This document shows, piece by piece, positions 8,006 to 15,659 of a stretch of DNA of 59,250 bases. The DNA comes from Paracoccus sp. (in: a-proteobacteria). GTDB lineage: Bacteria; Pseudomonadota; Alphaproteobacteria; Rhodobacterales; Rhodobacteraceae. Both the position numbers and the translations under genes were made by a program. Each line of letters begins with the position of its first letter. The stretch's first letter is position 1. The DNA lies in NCBI RefSeq assembly GCF_030604785.1, contig NZ_JAUVVF010000017.1, forward strand, positions 1-59,250, written 5' to 3'. The notes beneath the pieces were generated by a model. It did not search any database. It had not been told where the DNA came from and saw nothing but the letters and a program-made list of their open reading frames with translations.

Positions 8006-10045
8006 CTAAAGGTCCTTGACCAGACGCAGCGCGTCGTAGATCGCGGCATGCGTGTTTCGTGCCGCGACCGCGTCTCCGATGCGAAACAGGCGAAAGCCGC
8101 CATCCGGACCGCCCGCGCCGGGCTGGGGCGCGCCCGTGGTCAGGGCCGCGTAATCGACCTCGCCACGGTTCGACGACAGGGGCTTCAGCGCGAAATACAG
8201 ATCGTCCAGCGGGCGCGTTCCGTGATTGACCACGACCTGATCCACGATCCTGTCGCGGGTCATGTCGCCGTAATCGCTTCCAAGCGTCGCCCGCAGCAGG
8301 TTGCCGTCCGCCCGCACCGAGATCAGCCGCCAGGTGACGGTGAAGACCGCGTCGCGCCGTTGCAGGCTGCGCATGTAGGGGACGAGGTTCATCGCCATCA
8401 CCTCGGGGGCAAAGGCGCGATCCGGGGTCACGATCTCGACCCGCGCGCCGCTTGCGGCGATCAGGTCGGCGGCTTGAAGCCCCGCATGGTCGCCCGCATC
8501 GTCATGGACCAGCACGTTCCGCCCCGGCGCCACGTCGCCCGCCAGGATATCCCAGGCCGAGCAGACCAGATCGTTGCCGCTGGCCAGCACCTCGACATGG
8601 GGCAGTCCGCCCGTTGCGATGATCACCTCGTCGGGTTGGGTGGCCAGCACGTCCCCGGCCTCGGCCAGCGTGTTGAAGCGGAAGGTCACGCCGCGCTTTT
8701 CGCATTGCGCCATGCGCCAGTCGATGATCGAGATCATCTCGCGCCGTCGATCCTGCAACGCGGTCAGGCGGATCTGGCCGCCGGGCCGGTCGGCAGCTTC
8801 GAGGACGGTCACGACATGGCCGCGTTCGGCGGCGACGCGTGCCGCCTCCAGCCCGGCCGGACCGGCGCCGACGATGGTGATGCGCCGGGGCGCCGGGGCA
8901 GGAGGGACGATATGGGGCATCGTCTCCTCGCGCCCTGTCGCGGCGTTGTGCAGGCAGAACGCCATCCCGCCCTGATAGATGCGGTCCAGGCAGTAGTTCG
9001 CGCCCACGCAGGGGCGGATGTCGTCCTCGCGCCCCTCGATCACCTTGCGGACCAGATGCGGATCGGCCATATGCGCCCGCGTCATCCCTACCATGTCCAG
9101 CAGCCCCGCGGCGATGGCGTGGCGGGCCGTCGCCACATCGGGGATCTTGGCGGCATGGAAGGTCGGGAAATCGGTCGCGCGGCGGATCGAACCGGCGAAT
9201 TCCAGGTGCGGCGCATTGCGCATCCCCTGCACCGGGATCACGTCGGTCAGACCGGCATCCGTGTCGATATGGCCCCGGACCACGTTCAGGAAATCCACCA
9301 GCCCGCTATCCTTCAGCCGTTGCGAGATGGCCAGCCCGTCCTGGGCCGAGATCCCGCCAGGCAGCCCCTCATCGCCGGTATAGCGGATGCCCACGATGAA
9401 ATCCTTGCCGCAGCGGTCGCGGATGCCCTGCAGGATGTCGAAGGTGAAGCGCAGCCGGTTGTCCAGCGTGCCGCCGTAATCGCCGTCAAGATCGTTCGTC
9501 AGCGGCGACCAGAACTGATCGATGAGATGGCCATAGGCCTGCAGCTCGATCCCGTCCAGCCCGGCCGCCTGCATCCGTTCGGCCGCATCCACATAATCGC
9601 CGATGATCCGGGCGATGTCCCAATCCTCCAGCTTCTTGGGAAAGGACCGGTGCGCCGCCTCGCGCGCATGGCCGGGCGAGACAACGGGCAGCCAGTCGGC
9701 CTTGTCCCACCGCGTCCGTCGGCCCAGATGGGTCAGCTGGATCATCACTGCGCAGCCATGATCGTGGCATTCGTCGGTCAGCCGCTTCATCCAGCCGACC
9801 ACCTCGTCCTTCCAGGCGAGGATGTTGTTGAAGACCGGCGGGCTGTCGCGCGAGACCGAGGCCGATCCCGCCGTCATCGTCAGCGCCACGCCCGCCCGCG
9901 CGCGTTCGACATGATAGGCGCGATAGCGGTCCTTGGGCATCCCGTCCTCGGGATAGGCGGGCTCGTGGCTGCTGATCATGATCCGGTTGCGCAACGTCAG
10001 ATGCTTGAGCCGGAAGGGCTGAAGAAGAGGATCGTTCGACATCAT
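8006..10045 (-). CDS. TMADH/old-yellow-family flavoprotein, probable N-methyl demethylase (DgcA/StcD-like)
   Basis: The protein is 679 residues long and starts at one of two adjacent ATG codons (10045 or 10042). An N-terminal FMN TIM barrel of the old yellow enzyme family (LLQPFRLKHLTLRNRIMISSHEP) is followed by a cysteine cluster and then an FAD/NAD(P)-type fold beginning RRITIVGAGPAGLEAARVAAERGH. This is the trimethylamine dehydrogenase / dienoyl-CoA reductase plan. The cluster reads CVGANYCLDRIYQGG then CLHN; the second cysteine of the TMADH pattern CxxCxxC is alanine here. Relatives with this pattern include dimethylglycine and N-methylproline demethylases, whose formaldehyde product would suit the nearby fdhA. 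The family is clear; the substrate is inference. Trimethylamine or histamine dehydrogenase, or a dienoyl reductase, are alternatives. Confidence 0.8.
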   Translation of the reverse strand: MMSNDPLLQPFRLKHLTLRNRIMISSHEPAYPEDGMPKDRYRAYHVERARAGVALTMTAGSASVSRDSPPVFNNILAWKDEVVGWMKRLTDECHDHGCAVMIQLTHLGRRTRWDKADWLPVVSPGHAREAAHRSFPKKLEDWDIARIIGDYVDAAERMQAAGLDGIELQAYGHLIDQFWSPLTNDLDGDYGGTLDNRLRFTFDILQGIRDRCGKDFIVGIRYTGDEGLPGGISAQDGLAISQRLKDSGLVDFLNVVRGHIDTDAGLTDVIPVQGMRNAPHLEFAGSIRRATDFPTFHAAKIPDVATARHAIAAGLLDMVGMTRAHMADPHLVRKVIEGREDDIRPCVGANYCLDRIYQGGMAFCLHNAATGREETMPHIVPPAPAPRRITIVGAGPAGLEAARVAAERGHVVTVLEAADRPGGQIRLTALQDRRREMISIIDWRMAQCEKRGVTFRFNTLAEAGDVLATQPDEVIIATGGLPHVEVLASGNDLVCSAWDILAGDVAPGRNVLVHDDAGDHAGLQAADLIAASGARVEIVTPDRAFAPEVMAMNLVPYMRSLQRRDAVFTVTWRLISVRADGNLLRATLGSDYGDMTRDRIVDQVVVNHGTRPLDDLYFALKPLSSNRGEVDYAALTTGAPQPGAGGPDGGFRLFRIGDAVAARNTHAAIYDALRLVKDL

Positions 10046-10110
10046 GGGGCCTGTCTGGCGGATGGTCTTCCGGCCGATCCTGTGGCGAATGTTCACACCT
10101 GTCAAGTTAA

Positions 10111-10126
10111 CGTTCATCGTTGAACG
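10111..10126. promoter_or_regulatory. Dyad in the demethylase-tetR divergent promoter
   Basis: CGTTCA (10111-10116), spacer TCGT, TGAACG (10121-10126) is a perfect 6-bp inverted repeat between the divergent demethylase and TetR-family genes. Just beside it, on the minus strand, is a -35-like TTGACA (10105-10100) with a weak CAGGAT at 17-base spacing. A dyad next to the promoter of the divergent gene is where a TetR repressor would be expected to bind. Confidence 0.45.
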
Positions 10127-10182
10127 CCCGGCATCGCCGCAAAGCGCTTGCCCGTCCGGGCGCATCCCCCTAGCAAGAGGGC

Positions 10183-10824
10183 ATGACACAGGCGGATGCA
10201 GCGGAAACCGGCTGGCGCGGATCGCGCGAAGGCTGGCTCGAGGCGGGCTACAGGGCCCTGATCGAGGGCGGCGTCGATGCGGTCAGGATCCTGCCCTTGG
10301 CGCGGCAGCTGAAAGTGTCGCGCACCAGCTTCTACTGGTTCTTCGACGACCGCGAGGCCCTTCTGGCCGCGCTGCTGGCCGGGTGGGAGGATCGGACGAC
10401 CGCGCCCCTGATCGCCGCGACCAAGCAATATGCAGAATCCATGACCGAGGCGATGCTGAACGTGCTGGCCTGCTTCCTCGCGCCGGACATGTTCGATTCC
10501 CGCCTGGAATTCGCGGTCCGCAGCTGGGCGCTGCAGGATGCGGCCGTCGCGGCGCGGGTCGAGGCCGCGGATGAACAACGGCTGGCCGCCTTGGCCCGGA
10601 TGATGACGCTCTGGGGCCATTCCGCACCCGAGGCCGATATCCGCGCGCGGACCGTCTATCTTGTCCAGATCGGCTATATCTCGATGCAGGCCGTCGAGGA
10701 TATCGACACCCGGCTGGCCCGGATCTCGATCTACGTCAAGATCTACACGGGCCAGGAGCCAGGGCCCCGCGAACTCGCGCGTTTCGAGGCCGGTATCCGT
10801 CGCGCCCATGACCAGAGACGCTGA
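10183..10824 (+). CDS. TetR family transcriptional regulator
   Basis: The 213-residue protein begins with a TetR-type helix-turn-helix (GYRALIEGGVDAVRILPLARQLKVSRTSFYWFFDDREALLAAL, residues about 22-65) followed by an all-helical ligand-binding C-terminal domain. It is divergent from the TMADH-type demethylase and shares a 137-base region holding a 6-bp dyad, so it probably represses that gene and itself until an inducer such as an N-methylated amine is present. It is followed 42 bases later by the ATP-grasp gene, which may be co-transcribed. Target and inducer are inference. Confidence 0.85.
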   Translation: MTQADAAETGWRGSREGWLEAGYRALIEGGVDAVRILPLARQLKVSRTSFYWFFDDREALLAALLAGWEDRTTAPLIAATKQYAESMTEAMLNVLACFLAPDMFDSRLEFAVRSWALQDAAVAARVEAADEQRLAALARMMTLWGHSAPEADIRARTVYLVQIGYISMQAVEDIDTRLARISIYVKIYTGQEPGPRELARFEAGIRRAHDQRR

Positions 10825-10866
10825 AGGCCTTGCCACCTTGCCGCGGATGCCGCACAGATCGGCACG

Positions 10867-12234
10867 ATGAACAGATCGAAGGCAGCCGACGTGGACAGAC
10901 CCAGCAACACCCTTCCGGCCTTCACGGGACAGGTCCAGCCCTTCAGACTGCCCGAGAACTTTCTGCCCTACACGTCCAATGTCCACCGTTCGCTCTTGCG
11001 GCGCGCCTGCTATCAGCGCGGCCTCGCGGTGCGCGTGATCGAGGGTGATGACGAACGCTGGATCGCGTCCAGCGCCACGCGCTCGGTCCGCTTCTACCGC
11101 AACATGCCGCCCAGCACGACCCAAGCCGCGCTGCGGATCGCCTATAACAAGCACCTGACGAAATCGCGTCTGGATCAGGCCGGGATTCCTGTTCCGGCCG
11201 GAATTGTGATCGCTTCGGACGAGACGGCCAAGGCGGCCGAATGGTATGACGCGCAGGGGGGGCGGCCGGTCGTGGTCAAGCCCGTCTCGGGATATGGCGG
11301 GCGCGGCGTCTCCAGCGGCATCGCCGACAAGGCCGATTTTCTGGACGCGATCAGGCATGCCGGCAGCGACAGGGTGATCGTCGAGACCCATGTCAGCGGC
11401 GCGGATCACCGGCTGTTCGTGGTCGGGGGCCGGTTCGTCGCGGCGGTCAGGCGCCATCCCGCCACGGTGGTGGGCGACGGCCAAAGCAGCATCGAGGAAC
11501 TGGTCGAGGCCCGCAACCGGGTCCGCAGGAAGCTGCCCTATATCCGCGACAGCCTGGTCAAATTCGACGACCAGACGGCGCATCTTCTTGCGCTGGCGGG
11601 CCTGGACCGGACCAGCATCCCCGCAAAGGGCGAGGCGATCACGCTGAAGCGCGTGGCCAATGTCAGCATGGGTGGCGACAGCGAGGACGTGACCGAGATG
11701 GTGCATCCGGACTTTCGCGCGATTGCCGAGCGATGCTGGCGCGCGATCCCGGAACTGACCTTCTGCGGCATCGACATGATGGCCGAGGACATCACCCGCC
11801 CCGCCAGCGGCCAGTCCCACGGCGTGATCGAGATCAACCCGAATTGCGACCTTGCGGTGCATCTGTTCACGACGCTGGATCGCGGCGGCCTTCCGGTGGA
11901 TGTCGCGGGCGCGGTGATCGACTACATCTTCCCGGACCTGCCCGCCCCCGAGGCCGCGACAGAGGAATTCCTGATCAGCGGCCTTGTTCAGGGCGTGGGC
12001 TTCCGCGCCTGGCTGCGGGGCGAGGCCGCGCTGCTGGGCGTTTCGGGGGAATGCATGAACCTGCCGGATGGCCGGGTCCGCGCCGTCGTGCAGGGCAGCC
12101 GGACGGCGCTGGACGAGCTTGCCACCCGCTGCGCGATCGGCCCCAAGAACGCGCAGCCGACCTATGTGGACCGCGCCCCGCATCCGGCGATCAGCGGGCA
12201 TGGCATGACCATCGTCGCCGCACCGCGCGGCTGA
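10867..12234 (+). CDS. ATP-grasp ligase fused to a C-terminal acylphosphatase domain
   Basis: The 455-residue protein has two domains. Residues about 90-340 form an ATP-grasp fold of the cyanophycin synthetase / GshF type: NKHLTKSRLDQAGIPVPAG, then VVVKPVSGYGGRGVSSGI (nucleotide loop), and the metal-binding end VIEINPNCDLAVH with Glu322 and Asn324. Residues about 367-455 match acylphosphatase: LISGLVQGVGFRAWLRGEA and MNLPDGRVRAVVQG. The catalytic arginine (Arg380) and asparagine (Asn398) are both present and 18 residues apart, as in known acylphosphatases. ATP-grasp ligases make acyl-phosphate intermediates and acylphosphatases hydrolyse them, so the pairing is striking. The N-terminal Mur-ligase half of cyanophycin synthetase is absent. 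Substrate unknown. It follows tetR by 42 bases. Confidence 0.8.
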   Translation: MNRSKAADVDRPSNTLPAFTGQVQPFRLPENFLPYTSNVHRSLLRRACYQRGLAVRVIEGDDERWIASSATRSVRFYRNMPPSTTQAALRIAYNKHLTKSRLDQAGIPVPAGIVIASDETAKAAEWYDAQGGRPVVVKPVSGYGGRGVSSGIADKADFLDAIRHAGSDRVIVETHVSGADHRLFVVGGRFVAAVRRHPATVVGDGQSSIEELVEARNRVRRKLPYIRDSLVKFDDQTAHLLALAGLDRTSIPAKGEAITLKRVANVSMGGDSEDVTEMVHPDFRAIAERCWRAIPELTFCGIDMMAEDITRPASGQSHGVIEINPNCDLAVHLFTTLDRGGLPVDVAGAVIDYIFPDLPAPEAATEEFLISGLVQGVGFRAWLRGEAALLGVSGECMNLPDGRVRAVVQGSRTALDELATRCAIGPKNAQPTYVDRAPHPAISGHGMTIVAAPRG

Positions 12235-12248
12235 CCGAGGTTCGGGGC

Positions 12249-14327
12249 TCAGCCCGGCTGGTGGCGCCAGGCGAAGCCGTCGCAGGGATCGTCCAGAAGC
12301 TCGGCCAGCTGGTCGTCGAGAACCATCAGCGTGATCGAGGCCCCGACCATGTCCAGCGACGTGCAGTAATGCCCGACCAGCGACATCTCGACCGCGATGC
12401 CGCGCGCCGCGAGGCGCTGGCCCAGGCGGCGGCGCAGCACGAACAATTCCAGCCCCGGCGTGCCGCCGAGTGAATTGACCAGAACCGCCACGCGCCTTGC
12501 CTCGGGCGGCAGTTCGGCGAAAAGACGGTCGCAGATCTGGTCCACGATTCCGTCGGCATCGCGCATCGGATCGCGGCGCACGCCCGGCTCGCCATGAACG
12601 CCCACGCCGAATTCCACGAAATCGGGCGCCAGATGAAACGATGGGCGCCTTGTATCCGGGATTGAACAGGGCTCCAGCGCAACCCCGACCGTCAGGCAGG
12701 CATCGTTGGCCTTGCGCGCCAGCCGCTCGCATTCGGCCAGCGGCAACATGCGCGCGCAGGCCGCACCCGCGATCTTGAAGACGAACACGTTGCCCGCCGT
12801 GCCCCGGCGCGACTGGCGATCCTCGGGCCCGGCCGAGGCGATGTCGTCCGTCGTCACGACGGTGCGTGTCTCGATCCCCTCGGCGGCCGCCAGTTCGGCG
12901 GCCATGTCGAAATTCATCACGTCGCCGGTGTAATTGCCGTAGATATACAGCACGCCCGCCCCGCGATCGGCAGCTTTCGTGCAAGTCAGGATGCGATCCG
13001 GCGGGGGCGAGGCAAAGACGTTGCCGATGGCGACCGCATCGGCCAGACCCTCGCCCACGAAGCCCAGAAAACAGGGCTCGTGCCCGGCTCCGCCGCCAAT
13101 GACTAGACCGACCTTGCTTTGCCGCGACCCGCCCGGTCGGGCGAGCGCGCGCAGATTGCCGCCGATAGGGGCAAGATGACGCGGATGGGCCATCAACGCC
13201 CCTTCCAGCGCCTCGTTCACCGCATCACGGGCGGCGTTGATGAACTTCTTGACCTCGTTGCGGACAGGCAGGGCCTCGACCGGCGGGCCGTTCCGGCCTT
13301 GGGCGGCGCCTCGCCGCGAACCGTAGGTCAGGCTGTCGGGGTCGATCCCGGCGGCGCGCAGGACGGCCTCGGCTGTGTCGGCATCCGTCACGAGGGCGCC
13401 GGCATAGCCGCCGCGCAGCGCCGCGAGAATGGGCGCGACCTTGTCGGGTCCGCCCGCCACCAGAACCCGCGTGGGCACATTGCGCAGCTGTTCAAGGCCC
13501 ATGCCGACGGTGCGGTCGTCCAGCGGCCCGGCCACCGGATCGCCCGCCGCATCGATGAACCTTCCCGCCAGCGAGCCGACCGCCGCCGCGTAATCACCCC
13601 GGCGCATGGCTTCAGGATCCAGAAATCCGCTGACATGCAGGGTCGAGCTGGGCCGCAGCGAAGACACGCCGAACAGCACCCGGTTCACACGCGCCAGATG
13701 GGCCATCTGCTCGGCGATGACCGGCTCTGACAGCATCATCTCCCGCGCCGCCGCCGAGGACAGGATCGCGGGCGCCGAGATCGGCACTACCCGCGCGCCC
13801 AGCTGATCGGCCAGGCGCGTGGTGCAGGCCTCCGGCGTATAGGGAATGGCGGCGGTGGTTCCTCCGGTCGCCTGAACCACGGTCAGGTCGGGGATGCGCG
13901 CCGGCGCCATGGCCCCCGCCAGGGCCAGCATCGTGCGCCCCCATGTGATCGCCACCACATCGCCCGGACGCAGCAGCGCCGCCGCCACCTGCGCCCCGGC
14001 CGCGCCCAGCCGGTCGATCAGCGGACGCGGGCCGCCCTCGGCTGGAATGACGTAGCAATCGTCCAGACCGAAATGCTCCTCGATCGCGCGGGCGACGGTC
14101 AGGCCGCGCAGGCTGTCCGTCGCAATCGCGATCCGCACGATGCCCCGCGCGCGGGCATCGGCCAGATAGGCGTTGATCGTCGGGCGCGAGGTCCCCATCG
14201 CATCGGCGATCTCGCCCTGGGTCAGCCCTTCCTCGTAATAGAGCCAGCTTGCCCAAAGCAGCGGATCGTCCCCGAAGCGTAGCGGCGGGCGGCGGCGTTC
14301 GGCAAGGGCGGGGCGGCGGCCCATCAC
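12249..14327 (-). CDS. SorC-type sugar-binding regulator fused to dihydroxyacetone kinase subunit DhaK
   Basis: The 692-residue protein joins a transcription factor to a kinase subunit. Residues 1-70 carry a helix-turn-helix (EGLTQGEIADAMGTSRPTINAYLADARARG). Residues 75-330 are a SorC/DeoR-like sugar-binding domain (GDVVAITWGRTMLAL, GVSSLRPSS). Residues from about 350 to the end are a complete DhaK (VKKFINAARDAVNEALEGALMAH, GLVIGGGAGHEPCFLGFVGEG, GNYTGDVMNFDMAAELA) with the covalent substrate histidine His578 in GVGVHGEPG. DhaK binds dihydroxyacetone-like ketoses as a hemiaminal on this histidine. The start overlaps the stop of the upstream dhaL by four bases. Sensing of the kinase substrate by the fused DhaK is inference. 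Confidence 0.9.
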   Translation of the reverse strand: MMGRRPALAERRRPPLRFGDDPLLWASWLYYEEGLTQGEIADAMGTSRPTINAYLADARARGIVRIAIATDSLRGLTVARAIEEHFGLDDCYVIPAEGGPRPLIDRLGAAGAQVAAALLRPGDVVAITWGRTMLALAGAMAPARIPDLTVVQATGGTTAAIPYTPEACTTRLADQLGARVVPISAPAILSSAAAREMMLSEPVIAEQMAHLARVNRVLFGVSSLRPSSTLHVSGFLDPEAMRRGDYAAAVGSLAGRFIDAAGDPVAGPLDDRTVGMGLEQLRNVPTRVLVAGGPDKVAPILAALRGGYAGALVTDADTAEAVLRAAGIDPDSLTYGSRRGAAQGRNGPPVEALPVRNEVKKFINAARDAVNEALEGALMAHPRHLAPIGGNLRALARPGGSRQSKVGLVIGGGAGHEPCFLGFVGEGLADAVAIGNVFASPPPDRILTCTKAADRGAGVLYIYGNYTGDVMNFDMAAELAAAEGIETRTVVTTDDIASAGPEDRQSRRGTAGNVFVFKIAGAACARMLPLAECERLARKANDACLTVGVALEPCSIPDTRRPSFHLAPDFVEFGVGVHGEPGVRRDPMRDADGIVDQICDRLFAELPPEARRVAVLVNSLGGTPGLELFVLRRRLGQRLAARGIAVEMSLVGHYCTSLDMVGASITLMVLDDQLAELLDDPCDGFAWRHQPG

Positions 14328-14968
14328 GCATCATCCCGCGCAAGATCGGCCAGAACGCGCACCAGCAGCGCCGCCGAGGCCGCGCCGGGATCCACATGCC
14401 CAAGCGTGCGATCCGCCAGCCGCGCCGCCCGGCCCCGTGCGGCGACCATCGTCGCGGTGGCCTCCATGCCGCGCGACGCGGCAAGCGACGCGGCTTCGGC
14501 GATGGCCGGCTCGTCCTCGCCCATCTGGGCTGCGCGCGCGGCGGCCTGTGCCGCCGGGGCCCATGCGTCCAGCATCGTCTTGTCGCCGGGCACGGCACGG
14601 CCGCGCTGCGCGATGCCCTCGGCCAAAGCCTCCAGCAGGCGGTGCAGATCGCGCCGGGGCAGCGGCCCCTCGGCCAAGGCGCGGGCGGCCGACAGGAAGC
14701 CCGACGCATAAAGCGGACCGACCGAGGCCCCGACCTCGGCCAGAAAGGCCTGCGCCGCCTCGCGCAGCACCGCATCGGGCGGCAGATCGGCAGCCCCCAC
14801 CGTCCGCAGGCGCTGCGTCACGGCCAGAAAGCCGTTGGCCATCGAGGTGCCGTGATCGCCATCCCCGACCTGACCGTCCAGCGTGCACAGATGGACCCGC
14901 GCATCCTCCAGCCGTTCGGCGGCCAGACGGAAGAACGCGATCAGGTAGGCCGTGTCGATCATCTTCAT
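14324..14968 (-). CDS. dhaL: Dihydroxyacetone kinase subunit DhaL (second copy)
   Basis: The 214-residue protein is a DhaL-type nucleotide-binding subunit. The metal-chelating aspartates lie in DGQVGDGDHGTSMANG (residues about 29-44), followed by GASVGPLYASGFLSAARAL and AVPGDKTMLDAW, all standard DhaL features. DhaL transfers a phosphoryl group to the ketose held by DhaK. The start ATG at 14968 was chosen because it begins the conserved region (KMIDTAYLIAFFRLAAERL); the frame stays open to 15043, which would overlap the previous gene. It overlaps the SorC-DhaK fusion by four bases, so the two are probably made together as partners. Confidence 0.88.
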   Translation of the reverse strand: MKMIDTAYLIAFFRLAAERLEDARVHLCTLDGQVGDGDHGTSMANGFLAVTQRLRTVGAADLPPDAVLREAAQAFLAEVGASVGPLYASGFLSAARALAEGPLPRRDLHRLLEALAEGIAQRGRAVPGDKTMLDAWAPAAQAAARAAQMGEDEPAIAEAASLAASRGMEATATMVAARGRAARLADRTLGHVDPGAASAALLVRVLADLARDDA

Positions 14969-15023
14969 GCACCCATCTGGCCCGACGACCCGCCGCTGCG
15001 CAAGGGCCGCGGCGCAAGCGCGG

Positions 15024-15659
15024 CTAGAGACGCCGTGCCACACCCCGTGACAGCGTCGTCAGGATCAGCGCGCAGGACGTGGCCCCCGCATCCGCCACGC
15101 CGCGCGAACGTTCGCCCAGCCGCGCGGCGCGGCCGATGCGGGCCACCATGTCCACCGTGCGGTCGCGACCCGCCGCCGCCTCGTGCGCCAGCACGTCCAG
15201 AGCGGCTGCGAAATCCTGCCCCTGGGCCAGGGCCGCGTCATAGGCCGACAGCGCCGGAACAAAGGCATCCAGCAGCGTCTTGTCGCCCACCTTGGCCTGT
15301 CCGATCTCTTCGATCCCCTCCAGCCCCGCGCGCAGCATCTGCCCGAAGGTGGCGGCATCCAGCGTCCCTGCGCGTTCGAGGCTGTCCGCCATCGCCGCGA
15401 ACATCATGCCGTAGAGCGGCCCCATCGACCCGCCGATCTCGGCCATCAGCACATCCGACAGCGTCCGCATGGCGGAACTGAGCCTGTCCTCTGCGTCAAT
15501 CCGTTCCGCCGCACGCCCGAATCCCTTGGCCATGTTGACGCCGTGATCCCCGTCGCCGATGAGCCCGTCGATCTCGGACAGGGGGGCGCGGTTGGCGACG
15601 ATCTCGGCGGCGACTTCCAGCAGGATCCCCGCCGCGCCCTCATCCCTGATCGAAGCCAT
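15024..15659 (-). CDS. dhaL: Dihydroxyacetone kinase subunit DhaL (first copy)
   Basis: The 211-residue protein is a DhaL subunit with the aspartate cluster GLIGDGDHGVNMAKG near residues 31-45, then GGSMGPLYGMMFAAMADSL and KVGDKTLLDAFVPA. The start ATG (15659) overlaps the stop of the upstream dhaK, a tight coupling that suggests a DhaK-DhaL pair. It is only distantly similar to the second DhaL at 14.3-15.0 kb, which looks like an old duplication or separate recruitment. No phosphotransferase subunit DhaM is present in the window, so ATP rather than phosphoenolpyruvate is the likely phosphoryl donor. Confidence 0.9.
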   Translation of the reverse strand: MASIRDEGAAGILLEVAAEIVANRAPLSEIDGLIGDGDHGVNMAKGFGRAAERIDAEDRLSSAMRTLSDVLMAEIGGSMGPLYGMMFAAMADSLERAGTLDAATFGQMLRAGLEGIEEIGQAKVGDKTLLDAFVPALSAYDAALAQGQDFAAALDVLAHEAAAGRDRTVDMVARIGRAARLGERSRGVADAGATSCALILTTLSRGVARRL

